Below, piece by piece: positions 53,401 through 61,572 of a DNA stretch of 64,000 nt. Both the position numbers and the translations under genes were made by a program. The stretch spans positions 3,038,001-3,102,000 of the forward strand of contig NZ_CP127295.1 of the NCBI RefSeq assembly GCF_030285665.1, read 5' to 3'. Every line of letters starts with the position of its first letter. Positions within the stretch are counted from its first letter, which is position 1. The stretch comes from Amycolatopsis mongoliensis. GTDB lineage: Bacteria; Actinomycetota; Actinomycetes; Mycobacteriales; Pseudonocardiaceae. The notes under the pieces are model-generated. The model saw nothing but the letters and a program-made list of their open reading frames with translations, was not told where the DNA came from and did not search any database.

Positions 53401-54882
53401 TTGCCCCCAGTGGAAGCAGACCAGCCGTGGCTCTCGCCGAGGTCGTCAACCGAGGTCGAACTGAACACCGGACTGCTTGCCGAGGTCTTGAAGGAGTACC
53501 GGAAGGCCAACGGGCTCAACCAGGCAGACTTGGCCCAGATCCTCAACATGGACCAGTCGTACATCTCGAAGATCGAGACCGGCCAACGGCAGGTCCGAGA
53601 CCTGGACACGCTGCTGCGGGTCGCTAACCAGCTCAGCATCTCGCCCGCGCGCCTCGGGCTGTCTAAGGAGTTGCTTCAGCCGGTCGCACCGCCGTCGACG
53701 TCCGCGCTGGTCAACGAGGTCGACCCGGTCGCAGTGAGCCAAGAGGAGTGGCGTCGGATGCGGCGCGAGCTCAACGGCCGGCGGCGCGAGCTCGCCGAGG
53801 CGGCCGCGTCGCTCTACCGGCCGGAGGCGCGCATCGGCAAGGCCCCGCTGATCGCCCGGCGCGAGTGGATGCCGCCGGCACCGGTGCGCCTGGAGGACAT
53901 TAAGCTTGAGTGGTCGGACCACCGGGTCCCGATCACGGTCACCGGCACCGAACCCGAGGCAGACAAGGCGCTGCCACTCCGCGCGTCTGGCCGCCGCTTC
54001 GAGCGGTACACGTCGGCGATCAAGTACCTGGACCCGCCGTCGCTATTCGAGAACCGCACGAGCTACCGGCTGCTGGACGTCGACCTGTCGCCGTCGAACG
54101 AGCGCATGACGTTCGGTCTCGCCACGTACTTCGACAAGCTCGACTTGTCCGAGGCCATCGCGCACGAGCTGGCCGCCGCACAGGCACCGAACCGGAAGAC
54201 GCCGCGCGCCGACTGGTCGGAACTTCCGCTCCGCAGCCTGATTGGCGACCCGTTCGACCTGGAGCGGCGGCCGGTCATGCCCGCAATCGAGACGCTGACG
54301 CTCCGCCGTCAGCGCGACACCGGCAAGGCGACGTTCCTTTTGCACTGGCGCGACCCGGCCAAGGTCGCTACGGCCGCCGGCATCTACGGCCTCATCCCGG
54401 CCGGTGAGTTCCAGCCGTCGTCCGTGGCGGCGTGGGACAAGGAGAATGACTTCGACCTGTGGCGCAGCATGGTCCGGGAATACTCTGAAGAGATCCTCGG
54501 CGAGCCGGAACGCGACGGCAGTCAGGGCGAGCCGCTCGACTATGAGAACTGGTCGTTGTATCGCGACCTTCAGACCGCGCGGGAGAAGGACCGGGTTACC
54601 GCCTACTGCCTCGGAATCGGACTAGACACGCTCACGCTCACGGCCACCATCTTGACGGTGGCCGTGATGGACGACGACGTCTTCGATGACCTATTCGGCA
54701 ACGCAGTAGACGTCAATGCCGAAGGCGTACTGGTGACAGCTTCTGAAGCATCGTCCGTATCCGAGGGTGTTCCCTTCACCGAGGACAGTGTTACCAGGCT
54801 GTTGACGAAAGAGCCGATGGCTTCACCTGGCGCATGCATTCTTGAGCGCGCATGGCGCTTCCGCAAACAGTTGTTACAATAG
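53401..54882 (+). CDS. XRE-family regulator with Nudix-like C-terminal part
   Basis: 493 aa from TTG. HTH at about residues 25-80 (LLAEVLKEYRKANGLNQADLAQILNMDQSYISKIETGQRQ). A middle region has no known fold. Around residues 315-385, GLIPAGEFQPSS...WRSMVREYSEEILGE resembles a Nudix box (REYxEExxG) preceded by a glycine-rich strand. pSAM2 uses a Nudix-domain protein (Pif) for exclusion of redundant transfer, so a regulatory or immunity role is possible. This is inference. Confidence 0.75.
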   Translation: MPPVEADQPWLSPRSSTEVELNTGLLAEVLKEYRKANGLNQADLAQILNMDQSYISKIETGQRQVRDLDTLLRVANQLSISPARLGLSKELLQPVAPPSTSALVNEVDPVAVSQEEWRRMRRELNGRRRELAEAAASLYRPEARIGKAPLIARREWMPPAPVRLEDIKLEWSDHRVPITVTGTEPEADKALPLRASGRRFERYTSAIKYLDPPSLFENRTSYRLLDVDLSPSNERMTFGLATYFDKLDLSEAIAHELAAAQAPNRKTPRADWSELPLRSLIGDPFDLERRPVMPAIETLTLRRQRDTGKATFLLHWRDPAKVATAAGIYGLIPAGEFQPSSVAAWDKENDFDLWRSMVREYSEEILGEPERDGSQGEPLDYENWSLYRDLQTAREKDRVTAYCLGIGLDTLTLTATILTVAVMDDDVFDDLFGNAVDVNAEGVLVTASEASSVSEGVPFTEDSVTRLLTKEPMASPGACILERAWRFRKQLLQ

Positions 54883-54932
54883 CAAGCACGACAACCGAAC
54901 GAAAAAGACGACACCTCAACACAGGAGAAATT

Positions 54933-56105
54933 TTGACCAAAGAGGATCCGAGTGACGAAGTTGCTCTTATTACCGATGTCGACGATGAGTTCGATGAAGA
55001 TTACGAAGACCCGGGCTCACTAACCGCCGGAAATGTCGGCGGAACGGTGATCTACACTCTAGACTGGGCCGTTAGCACCGTCGTTCAGCAGATTGATGCA
55101 AATCCAGAGGATCCAGAATCCGTAGGCGTTCTGGTAACTGACCCACCATTTCAGCGCCGCACTGCGTGGACCGCAGAAAAGCAGGGGTTATTCCTAGAGT
55201 CCCTTATGCTCGGCCTACCCGTTCCTCCGCTTGTTCTCGCAGAAAGCAAGGCCAACGAGGGACAGTTCTACGTCCTAGACGGCAAGCAGCGCCTCACCTC
55301 GCTGAAATCTTTCTTCGACAAGCAAAATCCACTCAAGCTTCGCGGCCTGGAGCTCCTAAAGAGTGAACTGGCCAATAAGACTTACGGCGAGATCCGGGAG
55401 AGTAAGGATCTACGCAAGTACACTAAGTCGCTGCTAGCTCAACCGATACGGACAATTGTCGTCAGAAACTGGGAATCGCCAGCACTTCTGCACCTTATTT
55501 TCTCACGTCTCAACAAAGCCAGCGCCCCACTTGCTTCCCATGAACTTCGACAAGCCATTTACCCAGGCCCATTCACCAACTATGTGAACAAGACCAGCGC
55601 GGAAAGTGTCCAGATGCTTAGGGCGCGTCGTATTACAAAACCCGACTTCCGACTCCGCGACGCCGAAATGCTTCTCAGGTATTTCTCCTTCAAGACAAAT
55701 CTGCCGAAGTATGGAGGGGTACTGCGCGACTTCCTGGACCGTGTCCTCAAGGGTGGCAACGACCACTTCGAGGAGATTGAAGGCGAGATCGATCGAATGT
55801 TCCAAGACCTTGAGTTCGCCATTGATGCGACCTTCAAGGTTTTCGGAAAGCTCGCCTTCCTTCGCTTCGACGCCGAGCGGGGCGAGTTCATGCCACGGTT
55901 CAATGTGTCTGTTTTCGAGATCATGACCTGGTACTTTGTTGACCCGACCCTGGTGGCCAAGGCAATAAAAAAACGGGAAGCAGTAAAAGAAGCCTTCAAG
56001 GAATTGTGTGTAACAGACGGCGACTTCGCTCAATATTTGACCTCTACAACGAAGACGAAGACCGCGGCCATTGGGCGGCTCAAGAAATGGGGAAGCTCTC
56101 GGTGA
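54933..56105 (+). CDS. DUF262 (GmrSD-N/ParB-like) protein, AICE cargo
   Basis: 390 aa. The TTG at 54933 is chosen because AGGAG ends five nt before it; the longer frame from 54852 runs over the previous gene. An acidic N-terminus is followed by DPPFQRRTAWTAEKQGLFLESLMLGLPVPPLVLAE and FYVLDGKQRLTSLKSFF, the DUF262 ParB-like nucleotide motif (DGxQR). DUF262 is the N-terminal domain of GmrSD and of several phage-defence proteins. The gene is about 50% GC by eye, much lower than its host, and has a TTA codon at 55188. A tail in the next frame suggests a 3' frameshift. Confidence 0.88.
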   Translation: MTKEDPSDEVALITDVDDEFDEDYEDPGSLTAGNVGGTVIYTLDWAVSTVVQQIDANPEDPESVGVLVTDPPFQRRTAWTAEKQGLFLESLMLGLPVPPLVLAESKANEGQFYVLDGKQRLTSLKSFFDKQNPLKLRGLELLKSELANKTYGEIRESKDLRKYTKSLLAQPIRTIVVRNWESPALLHLIFSRLNKASAPLASHELRQAIYPGPFTNYVNKTSAESVQMLRARRITKPDFRLRDAEMLLRYFSFKTNLPKYGGVLRDFLDRVLKGGNDHFEEIEGEIDRMFQDLEFAIDATFKVFGKLAFLRFDAERGEFMPRFNVSVFEIMTWYFVDPTLVAKAIKKREAVKEAFKELCVTDGDFAQYLTSTTKTKTAAIGRLKKWGSSR

Positions 56106-56181
56106 AACTCTAGACGAGGATATCGAGTACGAGAACTACTTTGAAGAAGTGATCCCCATTGCCGCCCGGGGCGGCAGGTGA
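56071..56181 (+). other. In-frame acidic tail following the DUF262 stop, probable shifted C-terminus
   Basis: In the +1 frame relative to DUF262, an open stretch encodes an acidic peptide (ETLDEDIEYENYFEEV) that stops 3 nt before the next gene's ATG, as the end of an operonic gene would. This suggests the DUF262 protein originally ended here and that a one-base change near AAATGGGGAAG (56085-56095), or ribosomal slippage, separates the two. Confidence 0.45.
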
Positions 56182-56184
56182 GCA

Positions 56185-56862
56185 ATGCAGCTCGGCGAAG
56201 AAATTCAGTATCCATGCAAACGCGGTCGTGCGGCAATTCAGCTAAGAGCGCGCATCCATGAGCTAACCACCAGCCTTAGCGTAACACCACACACGGTGCC
56301 ACTAAGTCAACGCGAAGTTGACCTATTGCACGGCCTTCGAGTACTCGCCCACTCAGAGATACAAGCGTTCATCGAGAGCGTGGCTTCTACCATCCTAGAG
56401 GTAACCGAGGACAACGCCACACGCGGCCGACTGACCCACGCGGGTCATCAACTCATGGTTCACGATATGGCGGATCGCTACTTCCGCGCCACAGCATTCT
56501 CTCGCTACCCGACATACGACACCAAGCTCATAATTGCGAACTTTCAGTCAGATCCGATCCCTCTTGCGGAAGCCATCAAGCGACATAAGAAGGTAGTTAA
56601 GGAAAATAATGGAGTGAAGGAAACCAACGTCAGGCGACTTCTCCTCCCGCTCGGCTACAGAGAGTCGTTCTTCGTGCCTGGATTACTTAATGACCTCAAC
56701 AACTTTGGCGCCGCCAGAGGGGACGTTGCACACGGCCCCGGCAGCACGGTAGGCCTCCAGCACAAACCTTCCGGGTCAACGGAAATTACGAGAATCAAAA
56801 AATTGGAGCACGGCCTTGAGATGCTGGAGAGATTCGCCCCTCGCCTACTGACTCCTTTGTGA
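56185..56862 (+). CDS. HEPN-like protein, probable partner of DUF262
   Basis: 225 aa. Helical. LRVLAHSEIQAFIESVASTIL and ARGDVAHGPG: the last gives the R-x4-H motif (Arg, four residues, His) of HEPN ribonucleases. Overall resemblance is to the MAE_28990/MAE_18760 HEPN group, which is often found next to DUF262. Low GC and a TTA codon at 56683, like its neighbour. Predicted effector RNase of a two-gene system; not verified. Confidence 0.8.
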   Translation: MQLGEEIQYPCKRGRAAIQLRARIHELTTSLSVTPHTVPLSQREVDLLHGLRVLAHSEIQAFIESVASTILEVTEDNATRGRLTHAGHQLMVHDMADRYFRATAFSRYPTYDTKLIIANFQSDPIPLAEAIKRHKKVVKENNGVKETNVRRLLLPLGYRESFFVPGLLNDLNNFGAARGDVAHGPGSTVGLQHKPSGSTEITRIKKLEHGLEMLERFAPRLLTPL

Positions 56863-57129
56863 GGTCCGTTCCATGTCGCAACCGAGGGAGAGTCGCCGGC
56901 GGCACTGGCTCCAACGAAGGGTTTTGAGGCGGGGGGTCACATAGTTGGCCCCCTATGGCCCCCCAGCGCCACGGCTTGGCAGTCGCTGTGCAGGTCAGCG
57001 CCAGGCTCGCTGGTCCGTTCAAAATTCGTCCAGTGCGAGCTTGAGTCTTGCTGGGTGCTCGTGACCGCCAGTGGAAGCGACGCCTGACCAGGCGTTACCT
57101 GGGCGAGCTCGATCTTAGGCGGCGTCGCG

Positions 57130-58095
57130 TTGGTGCCCGGTGTTCAAGGCTCCGCTCATCCTTGTATCAAGAGTGTCCTTGGCGCCGACTTGTCTGGTGT
57201 GAGCTCTCAAAAAGATTCGACGACGTCCTCGCAAGCTGTGAACCGCCAAGCGCCTGCCGTGGGTGGCGCCGAGATCGATGTGCATGGAACGGGCGACCTT
57301 TGGCGCACTCGCGGCGAGCGCTTGCTCTCGGTTCTGGCATCGCTCGTCCCGGGACTGTTTACGTACATGTTGCTCACGAGCGTACTTAGGCCGCAAGAGC
57401 GCCAGTATTTACGCGACCTGGGGGTCGACTCGCGCGACATACATGGAATTTTCACTGCCTTGTGGGGGCAGGGTAGTGTTGTTGTGTTGTGGATGTTTGC
57501 TTTTATGGGTGGCTCCTTTGGTTTCGACGTAGCTGGCTTGGGGCCTGCGCTTTTTCCGTCAATTTTCGTGCCTTTGCTGACAATTCCGGCAGTGGTGATT
57601 ACAGTTGGAAGCTCCCTGCCGCGCTCCCGACTCTTGGCCTCTACTGCGAGGTGTACTCGACTGTTATGCGTTCTCGCTCCAGATAGACGACTTGTCGGTC
57701 TGGATTTTGAATTTGCCAGATCGATGAAAAATCCGATATACCAACGTCGACGAGTTGCTGGCGTCGCGTGGGCTTTAACTCGTGACACCAAGCGGCTTAC
57801 GGGAGAGTCCATATCTACCGGAGCAACAGTCGGAGAGCTGCTGCTATGGTTCGGCGAGAACCCAGCAGACAAGCGTCGACGTCCAATAGTGGGTTCTTAC
57901 CTGGCGGAACTGGTTACTGCTGTGGCGCAGGGAAAATCGATACCGCACGCGCAGTTTGCGCCCGCAGCACGGTGTCAGACCCGCCAACCGCGGGCGGCAG
58001 TCCTGCGACGAGTTCGCACGGTCACCACAAGCGCTCTTGTGACAGGCGTAGCCCTGGCTCTCGTCGCGGCCCTGCTGAGGGTGTGGCTCAGGTAG
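57130..58095 (+). CDS. Hypothetical membrane protein near the right end of the AICE
   Basis: About 321 aa if it starts at the TTG at 57130; a GTG at 57133 or later is possible. Two central hydrophobic regions (LLSVLASLVPGLFTYMLL, VVVLWMFAFMGGSFGF...LFPSIFVPLLTIPAVVITVGSS) and a C-terminal helix (ALVTGVALALVAALLRVWL). Several TTA codons. No family recognised. It could belong with the DUF262-HEPN pair or be separate. Confidence 0.55.
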   Translation: MVPGVQGSAHPCIKSVLGADLSGVSSQKDSTTSSQAVNRQAPAVGGAEIDVHGTGDLWRTRGERLLSVLASLVPGLFTYMLLTSVLRPQERQYLRDLGVDSRDIHGIFTALWGQGSVVVLWMFAFMGGSFGFDVAGLGPALFPSIFVPLLTIPAVVITVGSSLPRSRLLASTARCTRLLCVLAPDRRLVGLDFEFARSMKNPIYQRRRVAGVAWALTRDTKRLTGESISTGATVGELLLWFGENPADKRRRPIVGSYLAELVTAVAQGKSIPHAQFAPAARCQTRQPRAAVLRRVRTVTTSALVTGVALALVAALLRVWLR

Positions 58096-58355
58096 AAAGC
58101 GCTACTACTACGAGTCGGGACCACGGATGCCCAGGCCGATGAACCCCGACATGCGCCCCATGGGATCGTCGCAGGGGCACTTCCGTGCTGGCCAGAGGCG
58201 GTCTGGGTGTCCGTCTGCAGACCGGTTGGCTTACCTGCGGTCGTCTCAGTTTTAGTCTCGTTCGTCGGAAGCCACTGGCGGCCGCGCGAGGCTAAATGCC
58301 CCCGTGACCTGCGGTTTGTCACCTAACGAACCCCTGTGAACGACCGACCTGACAG

Positions 58356-58398
58356 CTTGTAAACAGAAGGTCAGGGGTTCGAGCCCCCTTGGCGGCTC
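58356..58398 (+). repeat. attR: 43-bp core, right end of the AICE
   Basis: Identical to 44819-44861 (3' end of tRNA-Thr). Flanking bases differ, so the repeat is exactly bounded. Confidence 0.92.
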
Positions 58399-58416
58399 CG
58401 AAAGACAAGCGTCTGG

Positions 58417-58443
58417 CCTGCCCGTTTCGAAGATTCGGGCAGG
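58417..58443 (+). terminator. Original tRNA-Thr terminator displaced to the right of attR
   Basis: CCTGCCCG/CGGGCAGG hairpin (58417-58424 and 58436-58443) followed by a T-rich run. It would have followed the tRNA before integration. Confidence 0.65.
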
Positions 58444-58499
58444 TTTGCTGTGGTAGGGGTTCCGGTTGGGGGCTCCGATGCGTCTCCGTTTTCACTGGC

Positions 58500-58962
58500 G
58501 TGCCGAACTGGTCGCCGGAGAAACGGCCGCTGCCGGCTTGGTCAGCTGGCTCGGGGATCACCGCGACTATGCGGCGGGCGCGAAGATGTCCGTGAATCGC
58601 TCTCTTGAGGAGTAGGCCTTGTCGCCGCGGACACGGTCGGGTCGAGTGGGGGCTCGGCCGCGTCCGGCCCGAGGAACGTACAGGTGACGCATGTGATGCG
58701 GGAACATCGGTGCGTCACCGGGCCTGGCCGGGCCCGACCAGAATCACCAACTGCTGGCCGTTGCCGTCGGCGGGTGGTGCACCTTGGTGCTCCACCCGCC
58801 GCGGGAGCGGCCGATGGCTTGGTTAGGCGGCTCGGCGAGTAGATCCGTTAGTTCGACCCAGCCTCTGTGGGGGTGGGTGATGTTCGTGGCGTGCTGATGC
58901 GTCCGCGCGATCGTGGATCCGCCGACACCGACCAATCGATCAGACCGGCCGAGTCTGTGGCG
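58500..58962 (-). pseudogene. IS5-family transposase remnant, C-terminal part
   Basis: In shifting frames on the minus strand one reads LLTATDSAGLIDWSVSAD, STIARTHQHATNITHPHRGWVEL, KVHHPPTATA, GDAPMFPHHMRHLYVPRAGRGR, GDKAYSS and IPEPADQAG, the recognisable middle and end of actinobacterial IS5-type DDE transposases. Stops and frameshifts abound. It is cut from its N-terminal part by the 58970-61565 insertion and its 3' end is lost. Confidence 0.8.
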
Positions 58963-58969
58963 GTGAGCA
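58963..58969 (+). repeat. Target-site duplication GTGAGCA, left copy
   Basis: Identical to 61566-61572, directly flanking the TIRs of the inserted element. Confidence 0.85.
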
Positions 58970-59080
58970 TGTCGCCTGCCAGCGTTATGGGACCACCACG
59001 TTGCCAGTCGTGGGGCCACCGACGGCAGCGCAGAAGTGGAACATGATGCGCCCCGGGTCTGGTGCAGGTCTCGTTGTCTG

Positions 59081-60034
59081 TCACTGAGCCCGGGCGGGCT
59101 CGAAGGGCTGATCGTAGCGTGACGCTTGGTGGCTGGCTTCGGCCTGGGCTGGAGTGCGCTGGCCGAGTTCGCCGTGGACGCGGCGATGGTTGTACCAGTC
59201 GACGTATTCGGCGACGGCGATCTCGACATCGCGAACTGATTGCCAACCGCGGCCACAGGCAGCAGGGTTATGGATCAACTCTCCCTTGAACAGTGAATTG
59301 AATGCCTCGGCCATCGCGTTATCGTAGGAATCTCCGCGCGAACCGACCGAGGCGACCACTGCTGCTTCCGCCAAGCGCTCGGTATAACGAATCGCTCGAT
59401 ATTGAACTCCGCGGTCGGAATGGTGGACGAGTCCGGTCACGTCTTGCCCGGCCCGTTTCCTGGCCCAGATCCCCATCTCCAGCGCGTCGAGGGCGAGATT
59501 CGTGTGCAACGAAGTCGACACCTGCCAGCCCACGACCATTCGTGAACACACATCGATGACGAACGCGGCATACACCCATCCCGAAAACGTCCGGATATAG
59601 GTGATGTCCGCCACCCAGAGCTGGTTCGGCTGGTCGGCAGTGAAGCGGCGGTCGACCAGGTCCGCCGGCGAAGGCGAGGCGGCAGCGATGGTGGTCCTGG
59701 GCCGCCTGCCTCGCCGTAGTCCCTGCAACCCCTTCTGGCGCATCAGCCGCTCGACCGTGCAGCGAGCCACGCGGATTCCCTCACGGTTGAGTTGGGCATG
59801 GACTTTCCGTGCTCCGTAGACGTCGTAATTCCCGCGGAAGACGCGCTCGATCTCGACGAGCAGTTCCGCGTCTCGCGCGGCACGTTTCGACGGTCTGCGC
59901 TTCTTGGCTGCCCAGAAACTTCTCGGGGCGATCCGCACATCCGCAGCGTTCAAGACTGCGCAGATCGACTCGACCCCGAGTTTCTTCCCCTCGACAACTC
60001 GCTCGCGGTGGTCGTCGATATAGTCGATGACCAC
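59081..60034 (-). CDS. IS3-family transposase OrfB (DDE integrase core)
   Basis: 317 aa. The HTH_21 helper FIRNYDVYGARKVHAQLNREGI-like segment (GNYDVYGARKVHAQLNREGI), then the rve catalytic core with Asp in WVADITYI, Asp in VHHSDRGVQY and Glu in SYDNAMAEAFNSLFKGELI. The frame stays open upstream of the GTG through the end of orfA, so a -1 slip at CGCAAAATC (near 60085) would yield an OrfAB fusion, as in other IS3 elements. Confidence 0.93.
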   Translation of the reverse strand: MVIDYIDDHRERVVEGKKLGVESICAVLNAADVRIAPRSFWAAKKRRPSKRAARDAELLVEIERVFRGNYDVYGARKVHAQLNREGIRVARCTVERLMRQKGLQGLRRGRRPRTTIAAASPSPADLVDRRFTADQPNQLWVADITYIRTFSGWVYAAFVIDVCSRMVVGWQVSTSLHTNLALDALEMGIWARKRAGQDVTGLVHHSDRGVQYRAIRYTERLAEAAVVASVGSRGDSYDNAMAEAFNSLFKGELIHNPAACGRGWQSVRDVEIAVAEYVDWYNHRRVHGELGQRTPAQAEASHQASRYDQPFEPARAQ

Positions 60035-60075
60035 CGCGAGCGGAACCTCCCGCTGAGGTGTGGAATCGTCAGGAG

Positions 60076-60396
60076 TTACTTGATTTTGCGGTCGAGCTCC
60101 GCGGCGGCGAAAAACGCCGAGGCCGTCTTCAGGATCTCATTCGCCCGCCGCAGCTCACGCACCTCGCGTTCCAGCTCGGCGATCCGTGCGGCATCATCGC
60201 TGGTGCGGCCGGGTGCCGTGCCGGCGTCGATCTCGGCGCGCTTGACCCACGTCCGCAACGCCTCCGGGTGCACGTCCAACTGGCTCGCGACACGGCGGAT
60301 CGCTGCCATCCGCTGCCCCTCGGCCGCGATCGCGTCCAACGCCATCCGCGTCGCCCGCTCACGCAGCTCGTCGCTGTACTTCTTCGGTGCCGGCAT
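60076..60396 (-). CDS. IS3-family transposase OrfA (HTH)
   Basis: 106 aa from MPAPKKYSDEL. HTH_Tnp_1 (RERATRMALDAIAAEGQRMAAIRRVASQLDVHPEALRTWVKRAE) with a leucine-zipper-like tail (IAELEREVRELRRANEILKTASAFFAAAE). Confidence 0.93.
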   Translation of the reverse strand: MPAPKKYSDELRERATRMALDAIAAEGQRMAAIRRVASQLDVHPEALRTWVKRAEIDAGTAPGRTSDDAARIAELEREVRELRRANEILKTASAFFAAAELDRKIK

Positions 60397-60607
60397 GCTC
60401 TGCATCCTCCCTGGGATCAGAGCCTGCACAGAACCCGGGGCGCATCAACAGGTTACCGCGCTGACGATTGGCGAACGCTGCGTTCCCGTACGACCGAAAT
60501 GCGGCATGCGCGGACGCGTTGCCCTTGCGAAAACCATTGGTGACCGACTTGCTCCGCTGATGTACTGATGGCCACCGTGAGTCTGCTGCGTGACGGAGGT
60601 AGTAGGT

Positions 60608-61363
60608 GTGAGCAGCTATAACGTGCTTGCCGAGGTATACGAGTGGCTCATCTCCGATGCGAAGCTGGCTCCGGCCGAGTTCGCTGCGTCGTTCGATGAT
60701 GTCCTCAGTCTTCTGCCGTCGAACGCTCACGTCCTCGATTGTTCGTGCGGGGCCGGACAGTTGGCGGTTGGCCTCGCCGGTCTTGGCATGCACGTTGTCG
60801 CAACTGACGCCAGCGAAGCGATGGTTCGTCGGACTGCGGAGTTGTCTGAGGAGTTCGGGGCATCTGTTCGGACAGTGCGGGCGGACTGGGAAGAGTTGCC
60901 TGACCATTTCGATGACGCCACCTTCGACATGGTGTTCTGCGTTGGCAACTCGCTGCACCATGCCGAGGGCGCGCGAGGCAGGGTTGCTGCTCTGGAGTCG
61001 ATGTCACGGCTTCTGCGCCGTGGCGGGCGCTTGGTGCTCACCTCCCGCACGTGGGAACTCGTGAGGGCCAGAGGTTCCCGACTGGACATCAGTGACCGAC
61101 TCGTTCGCCGGAACGGTCGCGATGCCGTCGTGGTCTACCGCTGGGACATTGCGCCGAACTGGGAGGACGAGCACCACATCGAGATTGCGATCGCGCAAGT
61201 GGATCCGGCTGGGTCGGTTCTTGCCCGCTCGGAACTGCTTTCGAGCTGGCCCTACCGATACGACCAACTCGAAGCCGAGTTGCACCGGGTCGGACTCCAG
61301 ACGGAAATGAGCACGTTCAACCTTGAGGCCGAGAACTACATGGTGGTGGCGAGCAAGGTATAG
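60608..61363 (+). CDS. SAM-dependent methyltransferase, passenger of the 59-bp-TIR element
   Basis: 251 aa. Class I fold: VLDCSCGAGQLAVGLAGLGMHVVATDASEAMV (motif I and acidic loop), FDMVFCVGNSLHH, LLRRGGRLVLTSRTWE. The GTG at 60608 follows GGAGG by eight nt; a GTG at 60590 lacks a site. The substrate is unknown; it looks like a small-molecule methyltransferase. It is the sole intact gene of the element besides the IS3 insertion. Confidence 0.88.
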   Translation: MSSYNVLAEVYEWLISDAKLAPAEFAASFDDVLSLLPSNAHVLDCSCGAGQLAVGLAGLGMHVVATDASEAMVRRTAELSEEFGASVRTVRADWEELPDHFDDATFDMVFCVGNSLHHAEGARGRVAALESMSRLLRRGGRLVLTSRTWELVRARGSRLDISDRLVRRNGRDAVVVYRWDIAPNWEDEHHIEIAIAQVDPAGSVLARSELLSSWPYRYDQLEAELHRVGLQTEMSTFNLEAENYMVVASKV

Positions 61364-61565
61364 ACAACGGGCTCTCAGTCCGTGGCCGGACCGCGCGGTT
61401 GCAACCAGGAGGCTTGCGTCCTCTCGTTGGCATTTCCGGACGTTTGGGTTGCCGTCGCCGTGACCTGGCTAACGCAGATCTGGAACCTGTTCTCTCAGTG
61501 GATCACCTGCAGTCGGTGGTCCACTGACTGGCAACGTGGTGGTCCCACGACGGTGGCAAACGACA

Positions 61566-61572
61566 GTGAGCA
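61566..61572 (+). repeat. Target-site duplication GTGAGCA, right copy
   Basis: Matches 58963-58969. Confidence 0.85.

Larger units (their letters stand above)
59044..60447 (-). mobile_element. IS3-family insertion sequence
   Basis: 1404 bp. The ends TGATGCGCCCCGGGT (59044-59058) and its exact complement (60433-60447) are terminal inverted repeats with further imperfect similarity inward. ACA is duplicated on both sides (59041-59043 and 60448-60450), the 3-bp target duplication usual for IS3. It carries orfA and orfB and is apparently intact. Confidence 0.92.
58970..61565. mobile_element. Non-autonomous element with 59-bp TIRs carrying a methyltransferase gene
   Basis: The left end (58970-59028) and the reverse complement of the right end (61507-61565) match at about 49 of 59 positions, sharing the 20-nt block GGGACCACCACGTTGCCAGT. 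Both begin TGTCG. A 7-bp duplication GTGAGCA flanks it, and both flanks are parts of one IS5 transposase gene. Without the later IS3 insertion and its duplication the element is about 1.19 kb and its only gene is the methyltransferase. It is not assigned to a known family. Confidence 0.8.

Noticed and set aside
54852..54932. Longer start of the DUF262 gene
   Set aside because: Overlaps the previous gene, while the TTG at 54933 has AGGAG at the right distance.
58605..58826. Plus-strand open frame of 73 aa
   Set aside because: Antisense to the IS5 transposase remnant.
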